Shown here: one piece after another, positions 1 to 10,133 of the stretch
Layout of the letters: each line of letters opens with the position of its first letter
Numbering within the stretch: the first letter of the stretch is position 1
Virus record (IMG/VR): IMGVR_UViG_3300025674_000055
Coordinates: 1-54,122 of that record
DNA length: 54,122 nt
Direction: 5' to 3' (one strand)
Source of the DNA: a virus
Notes under the pieces: generated by a model
Seen by the model: only the letters and a program-made list of their open reading frames with translations
What the model was told of the DNA's origin: nothing
The model's database searches: none
Made by a program: the position numbers and the translations under genes

Positions 1-1972
1 TATTGCAGACAGTACTGGTGTTGTTACTCTTGCTTCGTCTGTATTGACTACGACTGACATCAATGGTGGGTCAATTGATGGTGTGACCATTGGCGGCGCA
101 TCTGCTGGCGCTGGCACTTTCACCACTCTGACGGCTACAGGCAATGTCACGCTGGGCGATGCCGCAACGGACACTGTGACAATCACTGCTGATGTTTCAT
201 CTAACATTATCCCCTCTGCTGACAACACCTATGACTTGGGTGCTGTAGGTTCTGAGTGGCGTAATTTGTACATTGATGGTACAGCAAACATTGATGTTCT
301 TGCTGCAGATGCTGCAACTATTTCAGGAAATTTGACAGTCAACGGCAACACCACACTCGGCAATGCCGCCACGGACACTGTGACAATTACCGCCGATGTG
401 GCCTCTAACATTATTCCTTCTGCGGACAACACCTATGACTTGGGTGCTTCTGGCTCCGAGTGGAAAGACTTGTATATTGATGGCACTGCCAACATAGACA
501 GCCTTGTTGCTGACACTGCTGACATCAACGGCGGCACCATCGACGGCACTGTGATAGGCGGCAGCACCCCTGCGGCTGTTACTGGCACGACTATCACTGG
601 CACCAGCTTTGTGACCACTGGGGATATGACCTTCGGCGACAACGACAAGGCCATCTTCGGCGCAGGGTCTGACCTACAGATTTATCATGACGGGTCGCAC
701 AGTTATGTCACAGATGAAGGCGCAGGAAATCTTTATCTAAGAAGCAATGGCAATGGTATTGTCATACAGGCTACAACTAGTGAAGATAGCATTGTTGCTT
801 TGGCAAACGGAGCCGTAACCCTTTATTACGACAACGCAGCCAAATTCGCCACCACCGCCACAGGCGTAGATGTCACTGGCGACATTGGTGCAGACACTGC
901 CACCATCTCTGGCAACCTGACTGTGGACACCAACACGCTGTTTGTGGATGCGGCGAATAATCGGGTTGGGATTGGGACAGTAAACCCTAACTATGCGTTA
1001 GAGCTAAATGCTTCTGGCAGCGGCGACGTTATTCTTTCTCGGCAGACGGGCGTTGATGGCGCAGATCTTCACTGGCTGGAAACTAGCGTTTCACCTACCA
1101 ATAACTTGGTGACCTTCAAAAGCACTGGCTCATCCAATGGCGGCTTTACTTTCAATCACGCCTCGACGGAATTTATGCGCATCGACAGCAGCGGGAACGT
1201 CGGGATTGGCGTTACCGACATGTCAGCGAGTGGGGCAAACGCAAAACTTGCAGTGGCGGGCGGTGTTTTAAATCTTGATGATACCCAAGCTATCGCATGG
1301 GGTGGCGGCACTAGTAGACCCAGTGTCAACGGTGTAAAAAGCACTGGGTTTTTGAACCTTTTAAGCCCTTCAAACATAGCTTTCAGTACTAACAGCACAG
1401 AACGCATGCGCATTGACTCGTCGGGCAATTTGCTTGTGGGGACGACGACTGGTGTTGGTGCTAGACTTCAAGCGTATGCCGCCGCAACACAACACGCTGT
1501 TTATGGGCAGGCACAGTCTTATGACTGGTTTCCTCTACTCGCCCACAATACGGCCACAAGCAATAATAATAGCTTTGTTTCCTTTGGCACCGAAGCGTCT
1601 TATACGCAACGTGGTAGTATTAGTTACAACCGTGCTGGCGGTCTTGTAGCCTACAATACCACATCGGATTACAGAGCAAAAAACATTGCAGGGCCGATTG
1701 AGGATGCGTCTAGCACCGTTCTAAGCCTCAAGCCATATATGGGGACGATGAAGGACGCCACGACAGAGCGTCCGATGTTCGTGGCCCACGAAACGCAAGA
1801 GGTCGCACCCTATGCTGTGACCGGCGAAAAGGATGCTGTCGATCAGGATGGCAACCCGAAGTATCAGCAGATGGACCACTCAACGCTGGTGCCGCTGCTC
1901 ACTGCCGCACTACAGGAAGCCCTGACCCGCATCGAAGTACTTGAGGCCCGTGTGGCCGCACTTGAAGCCTAA
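1..1972 (+). CDS. Tail fiber, C-terminal part with S74 intramolecular chaperone (5' end cut by window)
   Basis: The reading frame is open from base 2, so this is the body of a fiber whose N-terminus lies at 53672-54122. Residues early in this part repeat a module with the core TYDLG...W..LY.DGTANID, also present in the right-end fragment. The middle has beta-rich repeats ending in R(M)RIDSSGN, usual for fibers. The last ~100 residues carry the peptidase S74 endosialidase chaperone signature: SDYRAK, then AHETQEVAPYAVTGEKDA, then a C-terminal coiled coil. Such chaperones trimerise the fiber and cut themselves off at the Ser before Asp. Likely host recognition. GC and codon use are higher than in the AT-rich genes from 2.3 kb on. 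Confidence 0.9.
   Translation, partial: IADSTGVVTLASSVLTTTDINGGSIDGVTIGGASAGAGTFTTLTATGNVTLGDAATDTVTITADVSSNIIPSADNTYDLGAVGSEWRNLYIDGTANIDVLAADAATISGNLTVNGNTTLGNAATDTVTITADVASNIIPSADNTYDLGASGSEWKDLYIDGTANIDSLVADTADINGGTIDGTVIGGSTPAAVTGTTITGTSFVTTGDMTFGDNDKAIFGAGSDLQIYHDGSHSYVTDEGAGNLYLRSNGNGIVIQATTSEDSIVALANGAVTLYYDNAAKFATTATGVDVTGDIGADTATISGNLTVDTNTLFVDAANNRVGIGTVNPNYALELNASGSGDVILSRQTGVDGADLHWLETSVSPTNNLVTFKSTGSSNGGFTFNHASTEFMRIDSSGNVGIGVTDMSASGANAKLAVAGGVLNLDDTQAIAWGGGTSRPSVNGVKSTGFLNLLSPSNIAFSTNSTERMRIDSSGNLLVGTTTGVGARLQAYAAATQHAVYGQAQSYDWFPLLAHNTATSNNNSFVSFGTEASYTQRGSISYNRAGGLVAYNTTSDYRAKNIAGPIEDASSTVLSLKPYMGTMKDATTERPMFVAHETQEVAPYAVTGEKDAVDQDGNPKYQQMDHSTLVPLLTAALQEALTRIEVLEARVAALEA
133..505 (+). 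repeat. Duplicated fiber module
   Basis: Two imperfect copies (about 133-300 and 347-505) encode GNVTLGDAATDTVTITADV and GNTTLGNAATDTVTITADV, followed by NIIPSADNTYDLG and a W..LYIDGTANID segment. A third, more divergent TYDLG...DGTANLD copy lies near 53900-53970. This looks like growth of the shaft by duplication. Confidence 0.8.
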
Positions 1973-1983
1973 AGGAGACACCA

Positions 1984-2289
1984 ATGGCTATCAGCTACAA
2001 CTGGACTATCGCCAACCTTGAACACAACGTCGCTGACGGCGGTGTCATCGTGGCACACTGGCGTGTATCGGCAGAAGATGGCGAATACACCGCATCCGCA
2101 TACGGCACCGCAGGCTTTACGCCTGATCCGACTGCCGCAGGGTTCGTCCCCTATGCTGACCTGACCGAAGCTGACGTATTGGCTTGGGTATGGGGCGGTG
2201 TGGACAAGGACGAAATGGAAGCAAATCTTGCAGCGCAGATTGCTGATCAGAAGGCTCCGAAGACTGAGAGTGGCCTGCCTTGGGCTTGA
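1984..2289 (+). CDS. Small conserved marine-phage protein next to fiber
   Basis: 101 aa beginning MAISYNWTIANLE, with EDGEYTASAYGT and a C-terminal QKAPKTESGLPWA. Proteins with this N-terminus, aromatic core and PWA ending recur downstream of fibers in marine phages (DUF7936-like, from memory). It follows the fiber by 11 nt with a good Shine-Dalgarno (AAAGGAGA). No catalytic motif is seen. A role as fiber accessory or assembly factor is inferred from position only. Confidence 0.75.
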   Translation: MAISYNWTIANLEHNVADGGVIVAHWRVSAEDGEYTASAYGTAGFTPDPTAAGFVPYADLTEADVLAWVWGGVDKDEMEANLAAQIADQKAPKTESGLPWA

Positions 2290-2318
2290 CATAACATATA
2301 AAAAGAAAGGAGATTATA

Positions 2319-2531
2319 ATGACCGAGAAACAAACACAAGTCATTACGATCAATGATAAAGACTACACTGAAGACCAACTGAATGACCAACAGAAAGCAA
2401 TGATCAATCACATTGCTGACCTTGATCGCAAGATTCGTTCTGCTCAGTTTAATCTTGATCAACTTACTGTTGGCCGTGATGCTTTCATGCAGATGCTGAA
2501 TGCTTCGCTACAAGAGTCTGATACTGAATAA
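2319..2531 (+). CDS. Small coiled-coil protein (DUF6447-like)
   Basis: 70 aa. A short beta-like start (VITINDKDYTEDQLNDQQ) is followed by one helical segment, IADLDRKIRSAQFNLDQL. This layout matches small marine-phage proteins filed as DUF6447. AAAGGAG lies 9 nt upstream of the ATG. Function unknown; probably late, as it sits between fiber and internal virion proteins. Confidence 0.7.
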   Translation: MTEKQTQVITINDKDYTEDQLNDQQKAMINHIADLDRKIRSAQFNLDQLTVGRDAFMQMLNASLQESDTE

Positions 2532-2561
2532 TACACTACATAAAGACACATGGAGTATACA

Positions 2562-4574
2562 ATGGACACAACGCCAAATACTGACGGTACGTTTGTAGAA
2601 CAGGCAAATGGTGGCGTTGTGGCTGTTCAAAATAGAATGGTAAATGCACCAATCATGAGAGAGTTTACTGGCTTTAAACCTGAAGCAATGCAACGTATTG
2701 CAAATACTATGGGCTATCAGGGTGATATGAATAACTTTAATTCTTTCTTGCAGCAAAATCCTGAAGCTAATAAAAAGATGAATTACTATACGGATGCTGC
2801 ACGTAAGATGGCAAAAGGTGGATTGCTTAAAGCTCAAGAAGGTACATATGTTTCTCCAACTCCGCTTGGTCAACAGTATATTCCCCAACAAGATTTTTCA
2901 GAAGATCAAAATATAGTAGAAGTAATGGCTACTAGGGCTAAAACACCCGGTTTGCCTACTGGGGCAACTGTAGTTCCTGTTGGTACTACCTATGAAGCTG
3001 GACAGTTTATATCTCCAACGTCTGGTCAAGTAACTGGCAATATTGCTATTCCTACAGCAATGGCTACTACAGCCACTGCAACTATGCCGAAAACTACTTC
3101 TGCTGCTCAGTATACTGCGGCTGAAACTGGCACGGCTGCAGACATGGCAATGCGCACTGTAGAGGCTGCTCAAGGTACTGTTGATCCTCGTGCTAATATT
3201 CTTGCTGCAGAACAAACTGCAAGCAGTGTAGGTAATTTGAATGCCGCTCAGGGTAATGCTATCCTAATGGATAACCCTATACAAAGACAAATTCAAGATG
3301 GTGAACTTGTATCTGGCGTAGCTAACGCACAAACTGCTGCTACTTTTACAGAACAGATCCAAGCTGCTGAAGCAACACCCTCAAAGCAGGCTACTGTTCA
3401 AGGCCAGCTAGAAGGTCTTATGACTCAGTTTGAGGGTGGTGCTACACCTGAATGGGCTGCAGGGGCTATGCGGGCAGCTACAGCCACAATGGCTGCAAGA
3501 GGGCTTGGTGCATCTAGTCTTGCTGGTCAAGCCGTTGTACAGGCTGCTATGGAGTCTGCCCTGCCTATTGCTGCAGCAGATGCTCAGACTATTGCTCAGT
3601 TTGAAGCTCAAAACTTGTCAAACAGACAACAACGTGCTATGCTTGCTGCACAGCAACGTGCTGCTTTCATTGGCCAAGAGTTTGATCAGGCTTTCCAAGC
3701 TCGTGTTATCAACGCTTCTAAGATTAGTGACGTTGCTAACATGAACTTTACGGCAGAGCAACAGGTTGCACTTGAGAACAGCCGAATTGCCAATACAATG
3801 AATCTGCAGAATCTGAATAATTCTCAAGCATTGGTACTGGCGGAAGCAGGAGCACTTGCTAATCTGGATATGCAAAATCTAAGCACTCGTCAGCAAGCTG
3901 CTGTACAAAATGCTCAAAATTTCTTGGCTATGGATATGCAAAATTTGAGCAATCGTCAACAGACGGATTTGTTCAAGGCGCAACAAAGAGTACAAGCTTT
4001 GTTTACAGATCAGGCTGCACGTAATGCTGCAAAACAATTTAATGCCTCTTCTCAAAACCAAGTAGATCAGTTTTTTGCAAGCTTGTCTGCGCAGACTTCT
4101 CAATTTAATGCTACACAGACAAATGCACAGTCTCAGTTTAATGCGGGTCAAAGAAATACTATTGAACGTTTTAATGCTGAAATTAGAAATCAACGTGATC
4201 AATTCAATGCGCAGAATAGATTGGTGATTGACCAGTCGAATGCACAATGGCGTAGAGAAGTTGCAACTGCTAACACTGCCGCCGTAAACCGTGCGAATGA
4301 ATTAAATGCTACTGCACTTCTTGATGTATCTCAGTCTTCATATAATAACTTGTGGCAGTACTATAGAGATAACATGGAATGGGCATGGACATCTGCTGAA
4401 AATGAAAGAGAGCGTACTGTCAATCTTGCAATTGAACAGTTGCGGGCAGATTCTAATGCAGACATTCAATCTATGAAAGAAGATTATACCTCTTCATCTA
4501 ACTTTGGTTCTGCTGTATTTAAACTGTTAACATCAGATCTTAGTGGTTCTTTCCTTGGCAGTCTATTTGGATAA
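2562..4574 (+). CDS. Large Ala/Gln/Asn-rich virion protein, probable internal (ejection) protein
   Basis: About 670 aa. The ATG at 2562 is preferred over 2550 because GGAG sits 6 nt before it. The first ~250 residues are Thr/Ala-rich. The rest is a long alpha-helical stretch rich in NLxxRQQ and QFNAxxxN heptad-like repeats (around residues 350-560), the composition expected of T7-type internal core proteins ejected into the host envelope. It starts the block of three large proteins closing the late operon. It carries the short signature MAKGGLLKAQEGTYV, similar to VIKAQEGVFVVP in the 44272-46020 product, suggesting a shared docking element. No enzymatic motif recognised. Confidence 0.75.
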   Translation: MDTTPNTDGTFVEQANGGVVAVQNRMVNAPIMREFTGFKPEAMQRIANTMGYQGDMNNFNSFLQQNPEANKKMNYYTDAARKMAKGGLLKAQEGTYVSPTPLGQQYIPQQDFSEDQNIVEVMATRAKTPGLPTGATVVPVGTTYEAGQFISPTSGQVTGNIAIPTAMATTATATMPKTTSAAQYTAAETGTAADMAMRTVEAAQGTVDPRANILAAEQTASSVGNLNAAQGNAILMDNPIQRQIQDGELVSGVANAQTAATFTEQIQAAEATPSKQATVQGQLEGLMTQFEGGATPEWAAGAMRAATATMAARGLGASSLAGQAVVQAAMESALPIAAADAQTIAQFEAQNLSNRQQRAMLAAQQRAAFIGQEFDQAFQARVINASKISDVANMNFTAEQQVALENSRIANTMNLQNLNNSQALVLAEAGALANLDMQNLSTRQQAAVQNAQNFLAMDMQNLSNRQQTDLFKAQQRVQALFTDQAARNAAKQFNASSQNQVDQFFASLSAQTSQFNATQTNAQSQFNAGQRNTIERFNAEIRNQRDQFNAQNRLVIDQSNAQWRREVATANTAAVNRANELNATALLDVSQSSYNNLWQYYRDNMEWAWTSAENERERTVNLAIEQLRADSNADIQSMKEDYTSSSNFGSAVFKLLTSDLSGSFLGSLFG

Positions 4575-4586
4575 AGGTAAATAATA

Positions 4587-4787
4587 ATGTATAACGTTGC
4601 ATCTATGGCGTATAGAAATCTTCCTATTTCAAATCAAGAATCTACAAAAAGTAGAGAAACATCTGGTTTGCTTTCACGCAAGATTGAACCAAAAAAAGTT
4701 GAAGCTAAAGAAAAAACACCTAGAGAACGTGTGGCGGAATACGTGATGGAAATCCGTAAAGAAAGAGAGAAACTAAGAAATGGCTGA
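4587..4787 (+). CDS. Small basic helical protein
   Basis: 66 aa, Lys/Glu-rich C-terminal half (KTPRERVAEYVMEIRKERE) predicted helical. It lies between two virion genes and overlaps the next start by 8 nt, so it is probably translated with them. No family recognised; a minor virion or assembly protein is a guess. Confidence 0.7.
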   Translation: MYNVASMAYRNLPISNQESTKSRETSGLLSRKIEPKKVEAKEKTPRERVAEYVMEIRKEREKLRNG

Positions 4788-5316
4788 ACTACCGCAACTA
4801 TCAATTGATGCTCCTATTCCCGGCCAATCTCTTACTTCTGAATTGGGCAATCGTCCTTGGGAAAATCCGCCTCAATATACCACAGTGGAAGAGGCGCTGG
4901 AATATTACATTCCCAGAATCTTGAATCCTGCACTTCGTAACGATATGCTAAATGTTTTAGAGATGGGTGTTCCTGTTACGACATTTGCAAATGCCCTTCA
5001 AATAAGCGCAGTCATGGAGGGCAAACATACAATTGATGTTGGTGTTTTGGTTCTTCCTGTTCTTATTGAAGCTATTTCTTACGTGGCTGACATGGAAGGT
5101 ATTGAGTACAATACTGGTACGGAGATGGAAACGAAAGACAACACATTCAGTGAGTCTAACATTGCTCTGGCGAAGAAACGTATTCAAGACCGTATGGAAA
5201 AAGAAAAGAATAAACCCGCCACGAAAAAAGAAATGCCTGTCGAAGAAGACATGGGCGAAGAAGATATGATGGAAGCACCTGCACCTATGGGTGGTCTTAT
5301 GGCTAGGAGAGCATAA
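4780..5316 (+). CDS. Conserved virion-associated protein of marine podoviruses
   Basis: 178 aa. N-terminal LSIDAPIPGQSLTSELGNR plus PWENPPQY, then EMGVPVTTFANALQ and VMEGKHTIDVGVLVLPVL, a pattern I recognise from conserved proteins of marine cyano- and pelagiphages. The C-terminal third is a charged Lys/Glu/Met linker ending GGLMARRA. It shares its last base with the next ATG (TAATG). A structural role is inferred from location. Confidence 0.75.
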   Translation: MAELPQLSIDAPIPGQSLTSELGNRPWENPPQYTTVEEALEYYIPRILNPALRNDMLNVLEMGVPVTTFANALQISAVMEGKHTIDVGVLVLPVLIEAISYVADMEGIEYNTGTEMETKDNTFSESNIALAKKRIQDRMEKEKNKPATKKEMPVEEDMGEEDMMEAPAPMGGLMARRA

Positions 5317-6470
5317 TGGCTTTTAACTTTGGCGCATTTGTAGGTGGTTTTTCTGAACAGCTTGTCAAAGATCTGGAAGCTGAACAAGAACGCAAGTTTG
5401 AAATGGAAAAGATTGCCGAGACAGAGGCAATGAGACAACGTGCTGCAGCATCTAGCCGTAGACGTAGTGAGCAGATTGCTACAGAAAAGATGATGAACGC
5501 ACTGTCTATGTTTTATACACCTGAAAATGCCGCAAGAATTGCATTGGGTGGTGAGGCTGTAGTAGATCAATACCTTTCTTGGGGTGCAACAGCAACAGAA
5601 AAAGGACAAGACGCAAATATCCTTCTTCGACATAGCGGTGGAAGTAACGACGTAACTGATCAGCAGACACAAAATGACATGGCTACTTTTGCTGCTCCTA
5701 GTGCACCTGAAGCTACCATTAGTACTTCAGCAAGAACGGAAGCACCCATTCAAACTATTATGGGTGCAGGTGTTAGGGTAAACACTGAAGCAGTTGCTAC
5801 TTTATTCGGTGAGCCAGAAGACTTTGCTAGCAACTATGCCGCTCTTCTTGTTGAAATTACGCAAAGAAAAGAACGTCTTTTTGAGAAAAATCCAAATGAC
5901 CCTCAAATTGCTGAGCTTGATGCGCAGTTTGATAGAGTAAACGCAGATTACGCAAGAGTGAAAGAAAACGAAAGAGAGCCAAATGAAGAGGTAAGGTTTT
6001 ATACTGGGACACAGATTGAAACTATTGCTAATAGTCAGCTAAGACGAGCCTATACTCTTAATGGTTTTCAAACAAACGTTGATGCTGAAATTTTAAATAA
6101 CATGGAGGGTAGAGAACATATTGCGTATCTATCTATGATTCAAGCTGCACAATCTATACAAAATATTCATGGTGATAAGAATGATCCGTTGGTTGCTAAT
6201 ACAGTTAATGATATGCAAACTGCTGCAACAAGGGGATTTATAGATTACGGAAATGGTATTCGCTATGCTGGACCTTCTGCTAGACTTAAAGAACAAGTTG
6301 ATCCTGTCACGTTTAATACACTGGTAGGAGAAGGACGCTATAGAGTTGGGGATGTTATACCCGTTCAAACAGCAGATGGCACGACTAGATTTGTTGTTTA
6401 TACTGGCTTTCCAATGCCAACAAATACAGATGCAGATGGACGCTCTTATGATTTTCTGTTTCTAAATTAA
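5316..6470 (+). CDS. Virion-associated protein with N-terminal coiled coil
   Basis: 384 aa. Residues ~8-60 are a charged helix (EAEQERKFEMEKIAETEA), followed by an Ala/Thr linker and a mixed alpha/beta remainder. TAATG overlap with the upstream gene. No catalytic motif seen. In the same transcription block as the other internal virion proteins, so likely a core or tail component. Confidence 0.7.
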   Translation: MAFNFGAFVGGFSEQLVKDLEAEQERKFEMEKIAETEAMRQRAAASSRRRSEQIATEKMMNALSMFYTPENAARIALGGEAVVDQYLSWGATATEKGQDANILLRHSGGSNDVTDQQTQNDMATFAAPSAPEATISTSARTEAPIQTIMGAGVRVNTEAVATLFGEPEDFASNYAALLVEITQRKERLFEKNPNDPQIAELDAQFDRVNADYARVKENEREPNEEVRFYTGTQIETIANSQLRRAYTLNGFQTNVDAEILNNMEGREHIAYLSMIQAAQSIQNIHGDKNDPLVANTVNDMQTAATRGFIDYGNGIRYAGPSARLKEQVDPVTFNTLVGEGRYRVGDVIPVQTADGTTRFVVYTGFPMPTNTDADGRSYDFLFLN

Positions 6471-6482
6471 GGCACTTTTAAT

Positions 6483-9400
6483 ATGGCAGATGAAAGAGAA
6501 AAGCCAGATATTCTTAGTGCGTTTGGCGTAACAAATAATAATGTGCCTACTACAGAAGATGAGGATACACCACCAGCACAACCCGGAAATAAAAGTGGTG
6601 CGGATATTCTTGGTGCATTTGGTGTAGATTCAACAAAGGTTCCTGCTACGCCTTCACCAACTCTTCCGTCTAATGAGGTTAGAGGTAATGCTGGTGGTGC
6701 AGATATTCTTAGTGCGTTTGGTGCAACAAGCACTCAACAAGACCAAGTAGAACCTCTAGAAGTTGAAGAAACTATAAGTGAAGCTGACGTAACAGAACCC
6801 GGACTCACACAGGGTGTTGATGTAGCTATGCTTCCTCCTAGAATTGACGATGATCTTGAAGCTACTGCAGAAGTTGAACCTACTCCACAGCGCAGAGTAA
6901 CTGTTGATAGTGAGCAAGAGTTTTATGAACGCATCGACATGCTTGAATACGAGTATGGTGATGGCTTCTACGAGATTCCAGAAGATTGGGGTCTTGATGC
7001 CCGTATTGGTGCTCAGTTTGGTGTCGATCTTCGGAAAGCTCTAACTAATGAAGTGCAACGTGCTGAATCTGAGTCAGGTGTACAGAACCTTGAGTATGCA
7101 GGTTTATTGGAAGAGCAGGGTGTAGACACAACTGTTCAAGTTCCTATTCGTGATCCAGAAGAAATTCAAAGGCGACTGGAAGAACAAGCTGATACTGTTC
7201 AAGCATTGCTAGATGACCCTAACGCTTCTCGTAGTGCAATCACACAGGAACTGCTAGACAGGGGAATGTCTCTAAAAGAAATTATTACTAGTGTAACTTT
7301 ACTAGAAATAGCTCCTGTATCTGGCACAATTCTTGGTGTACAAGACATTCCTATTATGTATGAAGAAGCACGTCAGCAGTACGATGAAGGTGATATCTCA
7401 GGTGCTGCCACTACTCTTGGCTTTATAGGGTTAGAAACTCTTGCTAGTATAGCTGGTACAGCGGCAGGTGTTAAAGCTATTGCTGATGTAACACGTAGTT
7501 CACGTGCTACTCGTACTCTTAGAAATGCCTACAGAAATAACGTTGCTATTGCGGAAGCTGCTACGTCTGATGTTGCAAGAGAAGCTGCTGAACGTGCAGC
7601 ACAGGTAGCTGCAGACAATCAAGGTGTTGCTGAAGAACTCATTCGTGCGTTTGAAGCACGTACTGGTAAAACAATTTCTACTACTACGGATGATGGAAGA
7701 CTTGTTATTGACCCTGATCTAGCAAGGCAGGCTGGTCAAGAGACAATGCTAGATGTAGCAGGTACAGATTTAGCAGCTGGTGCTGATGAACTTCTACAGC
7801 CTATTCTTAGGCCAGAAAAATTTGATGCCGTAGTAGCCATTGCTTCAGACTACAAGCAAAGATATCCTGAAGCATTTAATAATAACCGCACTATTATAGA
7901 TAGTCTCTTTGACCTTACGGTAAACAAAGAACTTATTGGTGGGCAGGAACTTATTGACGATCTTAACAAGTATGGTCTGTCCTTTGAAGACTACATTCTT
8001 ACTGTAGTAGGTTCTGGTTCTGAGGCAGGTAAAATCCTCAATAAATTGTCTCAGATTAGACGTGCTAGACCTTCTGGTGTTGCAGAAGAAGAGGCAGCTA
8101 AAGCTACACTTGAAGCGCAGAATACCCTAAGACGTACATTTATGCGTCTTGAAAATATTCGTAGAGGGGGACTTGTCTCACAACTTGCTACGGCTGCACG
8201 TAACCTAACGTCTGCTTCTATTCGTGTGCCTATGGAGGCGCTTGCAAACGCTGCGGACACAGCAATATATCGTGCCACAAATGAAGGCACTGTTGCTGGT
8301 GTAATGGAAATGTTTAGTAAGCAAAACTGGAAAGATAGCTTTGCCCAATTTCGTTTGATCTACAGCAGACCTGATGTAGCACGTGCGTATACTGATTTTC
8401 TTTTACAGAGACCAGAACTAGCAAAGCAATACGACAGAATGTTTAATAATATTAATGAAATTCAAAAGCTAACAGGGCGTGGTTCCGGCACTGTTTCTGA
8501 TAAATTTTTATCTACAATGGAAGATGCTGTTGACTTTCTTAATATTCCTAACAGATGGCAAGAACATCTTATTAGGCGTGGTGTGTTCTTTAGTGAGTTA
8601 CAAAGGCTGACACGTAATGAGTATGGCATTGATCTAATAGACGAACTACAGGCTGGGAAACTACAAGATTTGTTAAACGATTCTTCTCTTGTAAAGCCAC
8701 CTAGTAGAAGATCATTCTTGGCACTAGTAGATGACGCTGTGACTAAATCGCTTGATGTGACTTACGCAAAGCAGCCTGACATTCCTATGTTTCGCAGTTG
8801 GTCACAGTTTATTGTACGTAATGGTCTTACAACTGTCGTACCATTCCCTCGCTTTATGTTCAATAGCATGGAGCTTATGGGGCAGTATGCGGCTGGTGCA
8901 TCCATTCCTCTGACACGTAAGGTGGCAAGCCTTGTAATGCCATCTCATCGTGGTCCTCTTACAGCTAAGGACAGACAACGTATTACACGAAACTTGCTTG
9001 GATTGACTGCTATTGCTGCGGCCTACCAGTATCGTATAAGTGAAGATGCTCCTGCTGATTATAAGCAAATGAATACGTCTGAAGGAGTTGTTATGGATAC
9101 TTCTCCGCAGTTTCCAATGAGGCAATATCTGTACATTGCTGAAGCTGCCAGACGTTACAGAGATGGAACCCTTGATAACTGGTTTAATGCACGTGAGTTT
9201 GCTGAAACATTTACAGGAAGCAATCTTCGTGCAGGTGTGAGCAATGCTATTCTAGAGGAATTAGCAGCAATTGCAGATGGCACTGATCTTACAAAAGAGG
9301 AATCTTTTGGTAGAAGAACTGGTGCTCTTTTTGGTCAATACCTGTCTACTTGGCTTGTACCATTTGCGCAGTTAATTGAAGCACAAAGAGCCACAGGTGA

Positions 9401-10091
9401 GCGTGGTCTTGAGTATCGTGATGTACGGGAAGACCCAACACTTGATGGATGGACTACCTTCTTCAATGAACTTGAAAGACCTACAGCACAACGTGGAATT
9501 AGTCTTACTGCAGAAGAAGAAGCAGCACTTCCACTGAGAGAGTATGTATTCTCTGAAAGTAGAAGACGTGTGAACCAACCAGCACGAGTTCTTCTTGGTC
9601 TTAGCCAAAGTTCTGCTACTTCAGAATATGGGGAATACTTCCTTAACAAAGGGTTTAACGAGTACGATCTTAGCAGCACATCTGAAGTGCCCACTGTAGT
9701 GCGATGGGAGAATCAACAGATTAGAAAAGTGCTGCCTATCATCGCTGAAGCAGCACAACGTAGAGAAGAAAAACTGCGCCTTGATTACGCAAACATGTCT
9801 GACACATACAAAAATAGTTTTACTGAATCTCAGCATGTAAACAATAATGTAATCCCACTCATCAACGGATTGGTACGTGACCTTCGTTCTAACCTACGTG
9901 AAATGAATGTTGGCGCAGAAAACCCATATACAAATGCTGTTGTACAGTACCGCAGAATACCTCCCGATATTAGAAAGTTGGCTACTAATTACTTTGTTGA
10001 GCGATATGATAGAGAGCCAGACGTAACAAGTACGGAAGACTTGCAACGTCTGATAGGTCTTGGCGATGCGCTACGAAAAGTATATCAATAA
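6483..10091 (+). CDS. Very large internal virion protein
   Basis: 1202 aa, the longest product, last in the late operon, as giant ejection proteins are in T7-like phages. The first ~85 residues contain three copies of a short motif, PDILSAFGV, ADILGAFGV and ADILSAFGA, separated by Thr/Pro-rich linkers. Residues ~270-320 hold a hydrophobic segment (APVSGTILGVQDI; TLASIAGTAAGVKAIA), and a second lies around 840-855. The rest is helical and rich in Arg/Glu. No lysozyme-type catalytic motif was recognised. It ends 10 nt before a strong terminator. Confidence 0.75.
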   Translation: MADEREKPDILSAFGVTNNNVPTTEDEDTPPAQPGNKSGADILGAFGVDSTKVPATPSPTLPSNEVRGNAGGADILSAFGATSTQQDQVEPLEVEETISEADVTEPGLTQGVDVAMLPPRIDDDLEATAEVEPTPQRRVTVDSEQEFYERIDMLEYEYGDGFYEIPEDWGLDARIGAQFGVDLRKALTNEVQRAESESGVQNLEYAGLLEEQGVDTTVQVPIRDPEEIQRRLEEQADTVQALLDDPNASRSAITQELLDRGMSLKEIITSVTLLEIAPVSGTILGVQDIPIMYEEARQQYDEGDISGAATTLGFIGLETLASIAGTAAGVKAIADVTRSSRATRTLRNAYRNNVAIAEAATSDVAREAAERAAQVAADNQGVAEELIRAFEARTGKTISTTTDDGRLVIDPDLARQAGQETMLDVAGTDLAAGADELLQPILRPEKFDAVVAIASDYKQRYPEAFNNNRTIIDSLFDLTVNKELIGGQELIDDLNKYGLSFEDYILTVVGSGSEAGKILNKLSQIRRARPSGVAEEEAAKATLEAQNTLRRTFMRLENIRRGGLVSQLATAARNLTSASIRVPMEALANAADTAIYRATNEGTVAGVMEMFSKQNWKDSFAQFRLIYSRPDVARAYTDFLLQRPELAKQYDRMFNNINEIQKLTGRGSGTVSDKFLSTMEDAVDFLNIPNRWQEHLIRRGVFFSELQRLTRNEYGIDLIDELQAGKLQDLLNDSSLVKPPSRRSFLALVDDAVTKSLDVTYAKQPDIPMFRSWSQFIVRNGLTTVVPFPRFMFNSMELMGQYAAGASIPLTRKVASLVMPSHRGPLTAKDRQRITRNLLGLTAIAAAYQYRISEDAPADYKQMNTSEGVVMDTSPQFPMRQYLYIAEAARRYRDGTLDNWFNAREFAETFTGSNLRAGVSNAILEELAAIADGTDLTKEESFGRRTGALFGQYLSTWLVPFAQLIEAQRATGERGLEYRDVREDPTLDGWTTFFNELERPTAQRGISLTAEEEAALPLREYVFSESRRRVNQPARVLLGLSQSSATSEYGEYFLNKGFNEYDLSSTSEVPTVVRWENQQIRKVLPIIAEAAQRREEKLRLDYANMSDTYKNSFTESQHVNNNVIPLINGLVRDLRSNLREMNVGAENPYTNAVVQYRRIPPDIRKLATNYFVERYDREPDVTSTEDLQRLIGLGDALRKVYQ

Positions 10092-10101
10092 TACACATAA
10101 G

Positions 10102-10129
10102 AATGGGGGCACTTTGGCCCCCATTTTTT
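10102..10129. terminator. Bidirectional intrinsic terminator between convergent operons
   Basis: A 9-bp perfect stem (AATGGGGGC / GCCCCCATT) with loop ACTTTG is followed by a T run on the plus strand. On the minus strand the run is only AA/TT-rich and weaker. It sits between the end of the rightward late operon and the last leftward gene, so it can serve both. Confidence 0.92.
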
Positions 10130-10133
10130 ATGC

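Noticed and set aside
2286-2320. TTGACA followed by TATAAT before the 2319 gene
   Set aside because: The spacer is 23 nt and the TATAAT overlaps the start codon.
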